Origin: Zygaena filipendulae
Lineage: Eukaryota > Arthropoda > Insecta > Lepidoptera > Zygaenidae
Direction: 5' to 3'
DNA: 64,000 bases
Assembly (NCBI GenBank): GCA_907165275.2
Contig: OU015653.1
Span: 4,246,001 to 4,310,000, forward strand
Within the stretch, counting starts at the first letter, position 1; every line of letters begins with the position of its first letter. Below, one piece after another: positions 20,601 to 32,757 of the stretch. The notes under the pieces were generated by a model. That model did no database searches. It was not told where the DNA came from and saw only the letters and a list, made by a program, of their open reading frames with translations. The position numbers and the translations under genes are program-made.

Positions 20601-23600
20601 CGCCCAGAGTGGTTGTAGACTCTGTGGCTGTTGTCTCTGAACCGTCCTTTGTTTTCAGATGCTAAAATGATATTGTAACTATTATATTATATTATAACTA
20701 CTATAGATATTTATTACTACACTTGTACCTATACTAAGTTATGCGCTCAGATAATTAAAGTTCTTAAAGGAAGCCCATGTACTTCTGCAACCTCTATAAT
20801 AATACTTGTCTTACTAATGTGGTGTCTTTGTGCTTCTTCCTAAACAGCATGTGTCGTTCTCTCGCCAGCCTGTTCGCTTCAGCCACAGCTCTGGTCACTT
20901 GCGCCTGGTTTTCTGCTTCCAAAGCCGAATGTGTCTCATATAGTATTAATTGGATCTGAGGCTTTGATAACAACGTTTTCAATGTCTTCTTTTGCTCCTC
21001 CAATATAGAGGTGACTCTTGCTTTGCCATGAACATCCATCTCAGTTTCTGTGAGAACCTACAAATGTTAGAAAGCGTGCTCATTATTAATTTCTTGATAT
21101 ATATATAGGTATTTGACATAAATCTTCATCATGTTATAGAAGATAAATCTGTGAGCTGTGGCTCTCTGTGATAGTCATCATAAAGTTAATGTGCAGGCAT
21201 TGACAGTGATTCGGTCACTTGTTCACATCGGTTCATCAGCAGACGACTGTAGTAAGGCCGTACAAACTAGCAACTGATTGAACGATTTATTACAGGGCCA
21301 ATTCTGCTCACACAAAAATTAGTAAATCACTTCTTCTATGTTGCTGAGACACTAGGTCCTGCGACAGTCGATCGGCGTAATGCGAATTATGTGGACTTAC
21401 GGTATAATATCCATAAATAATAGATACCTATAGGTACCATACATCGATATCTATCGAAGGGAAGACTCTTATCAAGGTGGGAATTTGTTGTTTTTTTTTT
21501 GTTTTTCGTGAGCAGAATTTGCCCTATAATAAATTCTATACTTAATCAAAATCTATACTTAACTAAGTAATCATTAAAGGAGTGCGGCCGTTAGTATCTT
21601 TTCTAACTGGTCTCCTCTTCTAAGCAATTTGGCCGTCTTTTGCTCTGGCCTTTCTTTTTATCTGCCTAATGTTTTGGTGTGTTTCTTTTGGGGAAATGAA
21701 GTATATTTGAATTTATATACACCTCGAGCATAGCCAAGTCTCCGCCGCGTCCGCACACCAGGTCGATGGGGTCCGTAACCGAGGAGTACGAGTTGGGCGG
21801 CGTGGCCAGCACTGCCACCACGCCGTCCAGAGCGCTGGCCACGAGCGGCGTGTTGTGGTGCACGTGCTCGCTCAGCACGCACACCGGGGCCCCCGACTGG
21901 GGGGCTTCCGACGCCTCGATGCCGAGCTCGCGGAGCGCCAGCACGTAGCTCTCCACCCTGAAGGTGATATGTCATTTCCCGGTTTTTTTATTATTGTCTT
22001 GTATTTTTTGTACTTATTGCCTCTATTTTCAGGATTTACAAGTAATACCTGCTTACACATTTTAGCGTTTTGGTATTTTTTTAAAGTTGCTTACATGCAT
22101 TGCCGTAACTAGTTATGAAGGCGGCACGTACCTACTGATTGAGGTGTCAATATCAAATTAATGTCAAATCGTAAAATTGCATGTGAATAAATCTGCAGGG
22201 TTCTTAATTTTTCAACTGTTCCCTGATTAATCGATCTTGGCATTAACTGGTTCTGTTTCCTGACAGATCATACTAAACTAAGAAACCTAACCTGCATGAC
22301 TTCTTATCCTTATATTCTTGACGTATATATAAAAAATCCGTGTCACAATGTTTGTCCACGCTAATCTTCCAAACCATGAACCCATTTCAATGAAATTTGG
22401 CATGGGATATACCTACACATTGAGTCTCGCTTGGTGCAACTTGAGAGATAGGATAGTGAATACCGACTTTTTAGAGTTCCCGAAGGAGTCCCGAAATTCA
22501 GGCGGGTGCTAGAACACCTGGTTTAAAATATGGCACACGCACTTATCGCCGGCTCCGAACACGACCAGCTTCCCAATTTCCGGCGTGGCGGGCGCGGCGG
22601 GCGTCTTCGCCTTGAGCACGGCGGCCAGCTCCCGCAGCTGCGCCGCGAGGTACGCGGAGCAGCGCGGCGAGGAGGCGTGCGTCTGCGCCACCACCCCGCG
22701 CAGGGAGTGCGCGCGCAGCGCACGGCACAGCGTCGATGCGCCCTCGCAGAACTCGCGCTCCTGCCGCGATCGCGCCGGCCGGTGATCGGACCCAGAAAGG
22801 AGATAGGAGGAGAAGGGGGGGGGGGATTATTAAATCCTAACTAATTATAAATGCGAATGTGAGTTTTTTGTTACGCTTTCACGCCTCAACCACTCAACCG
22901 ATCGTCATGAAACTTCAAGGGTACAAAGGACATGGTGTACCTACTTAGCTTTTATCCAAAAAAAAGTATTATTCCCGAGGTATAAAAAATCGAGGAATAA
23001 AAAACTAAATCCACATGAATATAAAGAGTAGGTTTAGAATGTAGATGCAGGGACAATTTCTCGATCTAATGAACATTTTAGCTGTTCAGCATGAATATTT
23101 TTTTTTACCGGTTGATCAGACATTCTCCATAGTCTCGCCTGATGGGAAGCCAAGATATGGAATAAGGTGTCTAGTATTGAAGTGATCCAAATTATACGTA
23201 GGTAGTTCTGAGGAAATACCGACTCCGGCAGGCAATTCCATTCCCTAAGTAGTACGACTTTTTATTACGTCTGATACCAGAGTAGGTACGCCGTACGCAT
23301 AATGAAAGACGTATAGGTAGCAAATCGTTTCGTACTGTGGATAGACGGAATATGTACCTATAGGGTAACTAGTGTCACCGCGGTGATTTTCGTACACTAT
23401 TCTTCACTCACAAAAACATTAAAATTATCCACGTAACGAATTTACGATCAATTAACGTAGATAACCATTTTGTTGTGAGACAACGAGACAGCGAATTCAT
23501 CGTTGATGTTTGAATATGCTACCTATGTCATAAATATACCTAACATTACAGTAGGTAAAAACAAAAAATCTTAAAAAAAAACTTGTAGGCATTCGCAACA

Positions 23601-24648
23601 AAATCATTCTCACCTGCAGAACTATCACTCCATTCTTAACGAGATCCAATTGCCCGATACTGACGTTTTCCGGTGGTCGAATTGTAATAAATCTTTAACA
23701 AACCGGAATCTAATATTAGGCGTTGGAGAAATAAAAAACCGACTTCCAAAAACACAAAACTAAAAAACTAAAAATAAAAAGCTAAAAATAACAAAATACC
23801 GATTTAATCCAAAAGACAAAAACACACGTAATATTATTATTGGTTTGTGCTACCACAGATCGGTATGAAGTCGGTGACAAGCCCGCTGGTGTCTGCCCAC
23901 TTGAGTTGTTCTGCTCACGAAGAGCTGGTGGCAGGAGTCGACTTAGCCCATCTACCCCCTCCATATTTGTCACCGACTTCATACCGATCAGTGGTATAGC
24001 ACAAACCAATAATAATATTACGTGCGTTTTTGTCTTTTGGATTAAATCGGTATTTTGTTATTTTTAGCTTTTTATTTTTAGTTTTTTAGTTTTGTGTTTT
24101 TGGAAGTCGGTTTTAATTTTTTTGTTAAAATTTTGTTTATTTCTCGCTTTTAAGTGACTTAGTTCGTAATTTCTCTAAGTTACAATAGCCTAATGTCAAC
24201 TGCTCATCACCTTTTACAAAATATTGCTATTCCCGACGCAGGGACGTTAATTGTTGAGGAGTTCTCCTGGTACATCATCATCAGTTCTACTTCACCATAT
24301 ACATTGTGCCGGGCATAAATTGTTTAGAAACCATATTAAAGTTAACGATTCGGAACCCGTGAAATACCCATTATTGAGTAGTTCCGATGACCATCTGTGG
24401 TTTTCATCATCAGTTCCTCTTCTTCAAATTTTGCTTTCCGAAAGCAAATAAACGATTTACTATCAAAAATACCCAAATCGGTATAGGTGTGCCTATAATT
24501 TTTGAAGAGTTCCCTCGATTTCTCCAAGATCCCATCATCAGATCCCGACTTGGTGGCAATGGGACCTAATTGGGAGTAAACCCTTTCAAACAAAAAAAGA
24601 ATTTTTCAAATCCGTCCAACCGTCTTCGAGTAATCGGTGAACATACAT

Positions 24649-24679
<31 letters not shown>

Positions 24680-27600
24680 ACAATCGAACATAGAACCTCC
24701 TCCTTTTTGGAAGTCGGTTAAAAAAGTAAACAAGATAACAAACATTCATAATTGTTATAATATTATAAAAAATATTTTCTTTCCACTAATCATTACCTCG
24801 GACAAACTCGATCAAACCTATATTCCCCAGCGCATAGTTGTCGTGAATTGCTGTAAGAATATCCAAGCTCATGAAGCCGCTGCACCAGTGTAGCAACTTT
24901 CCTGTAAATCGAAACAATTTCACTAAAATATAGTTATCATATAGGTATAGTAAGGCAATATAAGTAGATATTATCATGAACGTTGAGTACTTGCTTTGTT
25001 TTAAACGTATTCACCCATCCTGTCACCGTTTCTTTGTGGACGCAAGCCGAAATACGTTCGTCACGCAAATGAGACGGGAGAAGATCTGATAATCTAGCAA
25101 AAAGAAATTATTAGAAAATAAAATTAAACTGATCGATCGATTAGGTACCCAATGCAACTAGTAAAGGAAAATTTAATAAAAAAATAATTTTGCCTTAAAA
25201 ACTAAATAACCCATAGGTCCGGTCCGAAGGACCATTATTTTTAGAAACAAATAAAAAATTAACTGACTTATAAAACTTGTATCAGACAGCTGGTGAAACT
25301 TTTTAAGTTACCGTTACCTAAAACATGAACAAACATGGATACGAAAAAACATGGAACTCAAACGGTGCTTAGAGAACGGCCCAACGTAAATCCACAGATG
25401 GACATAGATAAGCAATAGTGTGTTAACCCACACTAGAAAAATTTTGAGTAAATCGTGTTTTAAAATTATAGCGCCATTTTCTGTCTACATTTTTTATGTT
25501 CAATATTTAATTACATACTTAAACAATGTAATAAGGTAAACACATAATTAAAAAAAGATTCCCTAACTCTCAAGAAATCGTTCTGAATAGGTAACTTAAT
25601 TTTGTGGGTTAACATGTTATTGCTTATCTGCGTCCAGATAATATAATACTATACCTACTGTAAATCGTTTCAAGGTAAACTCCAACTTTGTTCGTATATC
25701 ATACGTAGCGTACGATGAAAACTTGACTTTATCTGTTTTTATTTGTAACAAGAGCGGCGTCCATCTTTGTTTATTAGTTTTAGGATATGAACAACATATT
25801 TACGAGAATGCTTTATTCTTGATCCGTATCCTCGCGACGGCTGCGGCCAGATGCACTCTTTGGTCCCATATACTGCTCTCGATGTCTCTGTGCGGCCAAC
25901 TGGCTTGGTTGAGGAGATGGGTGGCCCTCTCAATCTCGCCCCTAGCCCGCGCTCCCCACCTGCGTCTCGCCAACTCCAACAAAAAAAGCCACACCACGTG
26001 ACGGTGCTCAGCAAACTGTCAAAACATAAATTTGCAGTCATTAAACTTAGGACTTTTAACACATCACAAAATCTAGATAAACGACAATCTAACCTCGCTT
26101 TAAGTAGAGTTTGGCGCCTCCCACGACACTGTAACGCGATATTTCGTGTCGAAGTTTATTTTATCCACTCTATCAGTTAAATCTTTCAATGTCTATCCTT
26201 TTTTGCTTGCCGAAATAGCTACTCGTAAAATACAAACCATATACCTACTTTCGTGAGCGTCCTCAACATTTGGAAAATTACCTAAATGTTTTTTGTCACG
26301 AGCTCGCTTAAATGGAGCAATTTTTTATTGTTACATCTTTCCGAACCTACCTTAAGTAACTGAAATTTATTGCTTTATGATAAATGTTGCTAAAATATTA
26401 TTAGGTATGCAACCTTGATAACGGTAAAAACGAATAACGTAGACTCTTGCCCTTCAAACAAGTTCGATATCGGAGTAAATAAGTTAAATGGATTAAAAAA
26501 AAAATCGATATCAAGCTATAACATCGAAAATTAATGTTTATCACCTGAGGATAGTCGTCGAAGAAGTCTATGTCTTCTATTGCTTGATCTAATATAGTTT
26601 TATCTGTAAAATCAAATAATAAAAAATGTCTTATAAAAGTCTGCAATAAACAATAAAAATAAAAATCATGTACCTATTATGAAAACTACCATGCAGCTAA
26701 ATTGAATTTTTCATTATTTTTGTGCATTGTGGCGCTAGGTCATGCGAGTTGGTTTCCCCATCACATATTATTATGTACATAATGTACTCGCATCACTCTA
26801 AACAACAATGCCTTCGACTTGTCTTCGCGACTATTTGCATACGTTATTTACGATCACGATTTCTTTGTCAAAGCCTCCACTTTCTTTACTAACATTAAAT
26901 ATAACTTATAACTTGACCTTGGATTTTTAATTCAATCGAATGTTTATAATTATAATAGTGATGTTTTGTTATTTTTTACAAACAACATGTACTATCTACT
27001 GACCTAAGTTTTTACATAGCCAATAGTTTATACTTAACTAGCTGTTCCCCGCGGTTTCACCCGCATTAATTTCTGAGTTCCCACGGATTACGGGAATTAC
27101 GGGATAAAAGTACCTTATGTCCTTCTCTGTACCCCAGAAAACGTACATATATGCAAATTTTCACGACGATCGGTTGAGCCGTTAAGGTGTGAAAGCGTAA
27201 CAGACAGACAGATAGACAGACAGAGTTACTTTCGCATTTATAATATTAGTAGGGATTGTTTTCTTGTAATAAGGTAATAGGTAGGTATTAACTATATCTA
27301 TAGCTACATGATTAATTATAGATATTTAAATTTACTTCAAGACGTTAAACCATTTTACCTATGTCTTGGATAGACAAAAAAAAGTTTCGACCCAATTTTA
27401 GAACGCGCCGCACCACACATGCCACCGTCACGAAATGAACAAAAGTTATCAAGTATAACACTTCTTTATGGGGAGTGTGAATTGTCTCACGCCATCATAA
27501 AAACTATGCGAAACTAGAAATAGTTCCCAAACAGTATACAATGAACGTGCTTAACTAAATAAAACACTATTAATTGGACCAAAAAATGGCACTTGCATCG

Positions 27601-30600
27601 AAATACGTCGTATATGAGTGAGTAGACACAACGCATCTCTTGTTCATCCATAAAGTCTACTTTCGTTGGAGGTTTGCAGACAAGACGAGCTGCTTTCAGC
27701 ACCTGCATGAGGTGAGATAGAACTTTAAGGGAAAACTGTGCCACATCATCAAGCCTTAATATAATGCCCCCACTGTTGGGGAATACTTTATGACGCTGGT
27801 CCATTGCCGATTCGTGGTTTTCACACACTCTTTCTTCTTAGACGTTTCCCCGCAAATTTCTCGTTCACCTTTAAACTTGAGGTAATCAATTTGAGCTGTA
27901 GATACATCAGAAATGATGCATACTTATTGCATAGCATAGATCAACGAGCCAGCGGGGGTTTGAACCAACAGCCTCTATACTACAAGAGACAAGAAGTACT
28001 ACTGCGGGACCGCTACGACCGCTCGCTGCCCAGCTGACACCTACAAGTACTTCTGCTCACGCAACATTTATATAGCCATTAGCCACACTCATCGCGTTGC
28101 TGTATTATAGATAGGTACATAATATAAGGGACAAGGGTCTTCCCTCATAGACCACCGTCACAACGACCGCCGAGTGATTCAATATCCGAACCTTTGTCGA
28201 GGTGAGAGTGGTGGGATTTTGATTTTTAGTAGAATAATTGGCGCCCAGTTCTATAATAATTTTTGTCGTAACGAATTAGATGAATGTTTGATTTGTCTAA
28301 CGGTTTTTTGCGATTTGAACCAAAAGTTGAATGAAGACGATAGAATATAAATAGTTAAATAGTTAAATACTTGTCCAATATCCCATGCTGGACCAGGTGC
28401 AGTTTTAACAGCTACAGGTGGTGGTGCATTCGAGTTTTTCGTCGGAATCACCAGACTCCATGGTGCCCATTCTTCTGGGACATCCTCGACTGCGATGAGT
28501 TTCGTTTTCTTGTCTTCATTTTCCTCCCTGTGCAAAATAATACAAATGTGCTAAGATACATAAATTGCGTTACGTAGGTAGGTACACAGAGATATCACAC
28601 ATAGAGCAATGGTTTCATTCTAAATTCCGTTCTAAATTATGTCTTATTATAAGCATAAAAGCATAATTATTATGTGTTCTTATCGACTTATCGTGATCTC
28701 TATGTATTTATTCAACCAGACTTTTAGTTCCATGACTCTGCTTGCGCTGAATGTAGTTTCTATGCAATCTTGTCATTGGGTGGTTCTATGCCTTTTAGTT
28801 ATATGGTAAGTTCGTGAATATTTTCCCGGTGAAGCATATAATTTTCTACAAATATACTTAAATATATATCATTCACATTCACTCACATCCATGGTCTTAC
28901 TATGTCGTTAGTCATGGTAAGACTTTTGTCAGGTTTTTTTCACAATAAGAGTGTCAGGCATTTCTACAGTAGGTACAACAGCGTTCACAATATTACACTA
29001 TGAAATTAAAAGGGAACTTTTTAGTCTCCATCATTTTAGGATCAGATTTTTAAAAATTTTGTTGAAATTACACTTTATTATATATTAAATTGTAATGTAC
29101 CTAGGTATTATTATTCAAGATACACAACGTAAAAAATTTCATATAAAACCCATAAAAAGTAATTTTCTCGTTGAATTTTTAATTAATTTCTAACTTCCTT
29201 CGAAATTTCAGGTGACGAGAAGTAGGTATAGGTAGGTAATATCCTTCAATAGATTTTACTTAAAAGATAAACCATTATATAAAGTCGAAAACGCAATAAT
29301 GGCTAGTTAAAGTTTGCGATATCCAAAGATGAAAGAAATTGTCGATATCCTAAGCTAACTGTATTCTAAGAAATTTTTAAGATATTTTTTTGTAATTGTA
29401 ATTTACAAAGTTTAGATTTGCTTTTTTTTTATAAAAGTGTCAAAGTATGACATTCAATTTCATTAAGTAATTTATTTTTATTTTACTAACGACCAGCTCA
29501 TGACAATGAGCGGCACGGCGCGGCGTATAGATCTATTGGTGTGTTTCATACGTATAATCATGTATGATGACTCATCATCACAAATGTGAAATTATGAGAT
29601 TAGTCGTGCGATTAACCCAAAGATAATAGTAGATAATCTGTATAATATATTCCTTTCATTATGATGTAGCAGACCGCCCAGACCGTGTAGTCTGGTGCAC
29701 TTTTGTTTTTCTTGTCTATTACCTACTTGTTTCTATTGCAATGTATATATAGTAGGTAACTCTAACTACCTACCTAGTTAAACTTTTAATATCACGGGAA
29801 TGTGGCAAACGCAATTACCATGTCATTAGTTCCCGGAAACTTACGTAAAACCAACATACCTAACGATTGAGATGTTACATGCTTGCAGACCATTACTTAC
29901 ATGTAACAACTTTCCTATTCAACGAGTATGTTTGTGTAAATGTAGTTTGCCCCCTTACCACATTTTCACTGCCACTGTGAATTTATCGTTTGATGCTTAT
30001 AGATAGTTCGATGTTAAAGGTTGAACCAAGGCGATTGCCATCTAGACAATCGCGGTGGTTAGTTTACAGTAACGGCCGTCTTCCCTGATGATGTCAAAAC
30101 GTTAATGACCCACCCTTTTGTGATGTTGTTTAAGTAATATATGAAAAAATCTATTTATAATATAAGTATGAGTCAAGAGTAAGTATATGTATACATATTA
30201 CGATTTCTTAACTTCCGTTTTTAACCAAATTTGTTTATCGAATACGTGCCTACTACTTAATTTAATAAAAATATTATTTTTACTATTCTAATCCTTGGTT
30301 GGTAGATAGATTATAAAGACTGATGTTTTTATTGATAACTAGCTGTTCCCCGTGGTTTCATACGCGTTAACTTCGGAGCTCCCGCGGGATTTCCGGATTA
30401 CAATATAGCCTATGTTAGATACTCAGGGATAATGAAGCTTTCTAATGGTGAAAGAATCTTTGAAATCGGTTCAGTAGTTTTTGAGTTAAATCGTAACAAA
30501 CCTAACAAAAAAATCAAATATTTCCTCTTTATAATATTAGTATAGAAGTATAGATAGTACCTATAGACAACATGGTTAGATATATCGATTTGATAATTTA

Positions 30601-32757
30601 ATGAACTCTACCGAAGGCGCTATAGCGCTAGCTGAGTGTTGGTATAGTTAAATTAAAAGTTTTGCCATAGGTCTGATATAGGTAGCCAGCACTATTCATG
30701 TTCGGATTTGGGGAGTGGGTGAGTAGGTAAGAAAGGTTATGAACTGATGATAGAATTGATATTGGCGGTTGAACTTATTACTGCTCCTAGAGAAAAAATA
30801 AAGAATATAAATATCTACGGCTACGTAGGTACCTAACTAATTATTATTAATAGATATTATTATGATGTTTGAATTGTGTCACGTGTAATTATGAAATTTC
30901 ACAAAAAACAATGTGCATGTGTCATATTATTGTTTGTTTTCTTTTCTATTTGATTTCTCACCGGGCAGTTTCTCTAAAAATCTTAAATCAGCATTCGTTT
31001 CCTTGAGATTTTTGGAGGCAAGGTAATCCTCGCGGGTGATTTTTAAACTTTTTCCTAATAAGTATATTTACTCTGAGCTAATAATATTATAAAGGTAGGT
31101 AGTGCGTTGATGTTATTTAACGTCTTGTAGCTCAGACAAAATAAATTTTTATTTCGTCTGAGTCTTGTAGTTGAAGAGGTGAGATTAACTATAGGGTTTC
31201 CTTTGATAATTCTCACTGATAGTTGACCAAATAGATAGTTAAAACCAAAGATAATAATATAATCACTTTTGTGAAAAACCAGTAACCTATAGGTATTTAT
31301 GTCATCAATAAAATGTCATAAAATTAATGATAATTACTAATTAATTAAGTAAATTCATACTAATATTATAAAGAAGAAAGATTTGATTTTTTGTTTGTTT
31401 GTTTGTTACGTTTTAACTCTAAAACTATTGGACCTATTTCAAAAATTCTTTCACCATTAGAATGCTACATTATCCCTGAGTAACAGGCTATATTGTAATC
31501 CGCAATTCCCGCCTGAACTCAAAAATGGAACCGTGCGGGACAGCTCTATATGTCATAAAATTAATGTCATAAACTGTTTGTAATCCTACTAATATTATAA
31601 ATGTGAAAGTGTGGATGTTTGGATGTTTAGGTGTTTGGATGTTTGGATGTTTGTTACTCAATCACGCAAAAACAGCGTAACTGATTTGGATGATATTTGG
31701 CATGCACGTTTTTAGGGGTACAGAGAAGGACATAGGGTACTTTTTATCCCGGAATTCCCGCGGGAACTCCGAAATTACCGCGGGTGAAACCGCGAGGCAC
31801 AGCTAGTATAATATTCCGCGTTTTTAAAACGCCGAATAATTGTAAAATTGCAAAATTAACTTCCCGCGTTTGGCTTCTTAACTAGGTAGGTATGCAAAAA
31901 CTACTATGATTCGGTTTTCTTTATGTTGTTGTGAGTTTGTGAGGTTGTAGGGGGTAATCTCTGGACCTACAGAACCGATTTTGAAAATTCATTCACTTAT
32001 GGGAAGCTACAGTGATCCTGAGTATCATAGGGTACTTTTTATTCCGGAATTCCCGCGGGAACTAAAACTACGGGGGAACAGCTATCTCTGGATGTACTGA
32101 ACCGATTTTGAAAATTCTTTCACTTATAGGAAGCTACAGTGATTTTGAGTGACAAAGGGTACTTTTTGTCCCGGAATTCCCGCGGGAACTTCGGAGTTTG
32201 TGAGGTTGTAATCTATGGATGTACTTACTGAACTGATTTTGAAAATTCTTTCACTTATAGATAGAAAGCTAAAGTGCTATCCTAAGTGACATAAGGTACT
32301 TTTTATCCCGGAATTTCCGCGGGAACTCCGAAATAACCACGGGTGTAACTGCGGGGGGTCAGTTATAGTCATTTATAAACAGAACTTCTGGAAGCTTTAC
32401 TCTATCTATATGTATAATTCAGGGTTTCTGTAGAAATTGCAAAATTTTCGCGGATGAACAAATAAATCCTACGGTCAAAGTACCTACTAATTGTTAAAAT
32501 TTTATTTAAATACGTAGTTACTCCTCTGATTCCAAAGATTTTTGCATTTCAACAAGACTGAAGTACTGCTGTAGCTTCCATTCCTTATCGCTGGGCAGAA
32601 CCAGGGTCTCGGCTTCGGTGGTGTCGCCTTCCTGCCTCGCCGCCTCTTCCTGAAGAAGTAGCTCCGCCAACAGTTTCGGATATGCTTGGAATATATTCCC
32701 ATCCCCATACTCACTGAGAGCCACCCAGAGTGCATTTGAGTCATATTGGGTTGTCAT
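17677..32757 (-). CDS. NSUN7-like RNA (cytosine-5) methyltransferase homolog, both motif cysteines replaced
   Basis: I assemble 16 exons on the minus strand: 32757-32522, 28527-28371, 27795-27597, 26603-26545, 26015-25804, 25093-24995, 24901-24797, 23692-23614, 22760-22543, 21957-21723, 21057-20815, 20661-20323, 20236-20119, 19564-19404, 18910-18702 and 17827-17677. All phases agree, giving 939 residues and a stop. From my memory of human NSUN7 the core aligns throughout: LAAAVARIRIKNKAFSLSDL with LAAALARCRIKHDALSIYHI, TGWVNTFKTK with YAWINTCK, DGCYLGLIQRK with NGCFLSILTRE. The family binds SAM and methylates RNA cytosines; NSUN7 itself is linked to sperm motility. Here the motif IV Cys aligns with Asn (TPPNSYSS) and the motif VI Cys with His (YETHSALEAEN), so catalysis is doubtful. 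Two introns use GC donors. Acceptors of exons 3, 13 and 15 have alternatives. Confidence 0.8.
18604..18623. repeat. Run of 20 G
   Basis: An uninterrupted G20 lies in the intron about 80 bases downstream, in gene sense, of the donor of NSUN7-like exon 15. Length may be unreliable in assembly. Confidence 0.9.
18980..19135. mobile_element. Right arm of the acggccgcactc MITE family
   Basis: Contains aatgccaatta, gtctgattgcggcagttttg and the end gactctgagtgcggc, matching the arm at 17390-17572 in inverted sense. The two arms enclose the last two exons of the NSUN7-like gene. Confidence 0.5.
19315..19332. repeat. Perfect 18-bp palindrome ggtgcctagctaggcacc
   Basis: Self-complementary over its full length, 72 bases downstream (gene sense) of the donor of NSUN7-like exon 14. 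No function is assigned. Confidence 0.7.
20815..22760 (-). other. Methyltransferase core of the NSUN7-like protein (motif I to VI region)
   Basis: Three exons encode the Rossmann part. KLVVFGAGDK (about 22543-22578 with the next exon) corresponds to the strand after the degenerate motif I. The motif IV position has Asn (codon 21794-21792), and the motif VI position has His (codon 20931-20929) within LILYETHSALEAEN. Conserved flanking residues (P two before the Asn, S after it, DPI; Y, T, S and EN around the His) make the alignment firm although both cysteines are gone. Confidence 0.75.
22305..22508 (+). mobile_element. Diverged Helitron-like element
   Basis: Internal ccatttcaatgaaatttggc and gagttcccgaaggagtcccgaaattcaggcgggtgct resemble the plus-oriented family, but the terminal hairpin has been lost. 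Confidence 0.45.
22836..23000 (+). mobile_element. 5' part of a Helitron-like element
   Basis: Starts cctaactaattataaatgcg and contains gttacgctttcacgcctcaa; the 3' hairpin half is missing. It lies about 75 bases upstream of the acceptor of NSUN7-like exon 9, preceded by a run of nine G. Confidence 0.55.
23736..24113. repeat. Foldback repeat with two 145-bp arms
   Basis: Left arm 23736-23880 and right arm 23967-24113 are nearly identical inverted copies separated by 86 bases. Both begin from the outside with aaccgacttccaaaaacac and end with gaagtcggtgacaa. The few differences include an acacac/acgcac change and an extra two bases near ctatacc. It lies in the intron between NSUN7-like exons 7 and 8, 43 bases upstream of the exon 8 acceptor. 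Confidence 0.85.
24114..24730. repeat. ggaagtcggtt repeat family with A26 run
   Basis: Carries gaaagcaaataaacgattta, cccatcatcagatcccgact and, after 26 consecutive A (24649-24674), cctcctttttggaagtcggt. The same family appears at 35875-36300 in the opposite orientation and in pieces at 38215, 45175 and 55375. It is a non-coding retroposon-like sequence. Confidence 0.6.
25393..25640. mobile_element. TIR element of about 245 bp
   Basis: Left end agataagcaatagtgtgttaaccca and right end tgggttaacatgttattgcttatct form an imperfect inverted repeat. The interior is AT-rich. It sits in the intron between NSUN7-like exons 5 and 6. Confidence 0.6.
27036..27254 (-). mobile_element. Helitron-like element, near complete
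   Basis: Starts aactagctgttccccgcggt and ends tttcgcatttataatattag, with the typical accctatgtccttctctgtacccc-type middle in altered form. In intron 3 of the NSUN7-like gene. Confidence 0.7.
27960..28000 (-). other. Possible tRNA-derived B-box fragment
   Basis: On the minus strand, ggttcaaacccccgctgg matches a tRNA B-box (GGTTCAANNCC). No A-box, acceptor stem or cloverleaf could be built around it, so this may be a SINE fragment or chance. Confidence 0.2.
28528..30337. other. First intron of the NSUN7-like gene, 3' part
   Basis: AT-rich DNA with many taggtaggtacc-type strings common in moth genomes. No exon or complete transposon was recognised here. Confidence 0.4.
30338..30546 (-). mobile_element. 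Helitron-like element
   Basis: Starts aactagctgttccccgtggt and ends tcctctttataatattag; the 3' hairpin is mutated (gtggtttcatacgcg). Confidence 0.65.
31356..31548 (+). mobile_element. Helitron-like element
   Basis: Begins actaatattataaagaagaa and ends ccgtgcgggacagctc; the CCGCGG hairpin is eroded. Confidence 0.6.
31583..31805 (+). mobile_element. Helitron-like element, intact ends
   Basis: 5' tcctactaatattataaatg and 3' ccgcgggtgaaaccgcgagg then cacagctagt show the full TC...hairpin...CTAGT form. A five-fold ggatgttt repeat follows the 5' end. It is the closest relative of 50813-50962, which lacks about 70 internal bases. Confidence 0.75.
31925..32370 (+). mobile_element. Helitron-like array of three internal units
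   Basis: The unit gaaccgattttgaaaattctttcacttat ... ggtactttttatcccggaattcccgcggga is present three times before the end ggggggtcagttatag. Same expansion type as at 799 and 8081. Confidence 0.6.

Noticed and set aside
23782..24067. Two 75-codon ORFs with the same C-terminus on opposite strands
   Set aside because: They are the two arms of the foldback repeat read in each direction, not genes.
24797..24901. Alternative reading LLHWCSGFMSLDILTAIHDN of NSUN7-like exon 7 with a GT donor upstream
   Set aside because: It keeps a GT donor at 24990 but breaks the frame into exon 8 (stop). The GC donor gives KVATLVQRLHELGY and matches family alignment.
27960..28000. Complete tRNA gene around the GGTTCAAACCCC string
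   Set aside because: No acceptor, D or anticodon stems can be folded around the B-box.
32522..32757. Stand-alone 79-residue protein MTTQYDSNALWVALSEYGDG...
   Set aside because: The in-frame stop lies just after a usable donor (GAGGA|gtaact), and splicing to 28527 keeps phase and continues the acidic sequence. It is better explained as exon 1 of the NSUN7-like gene.
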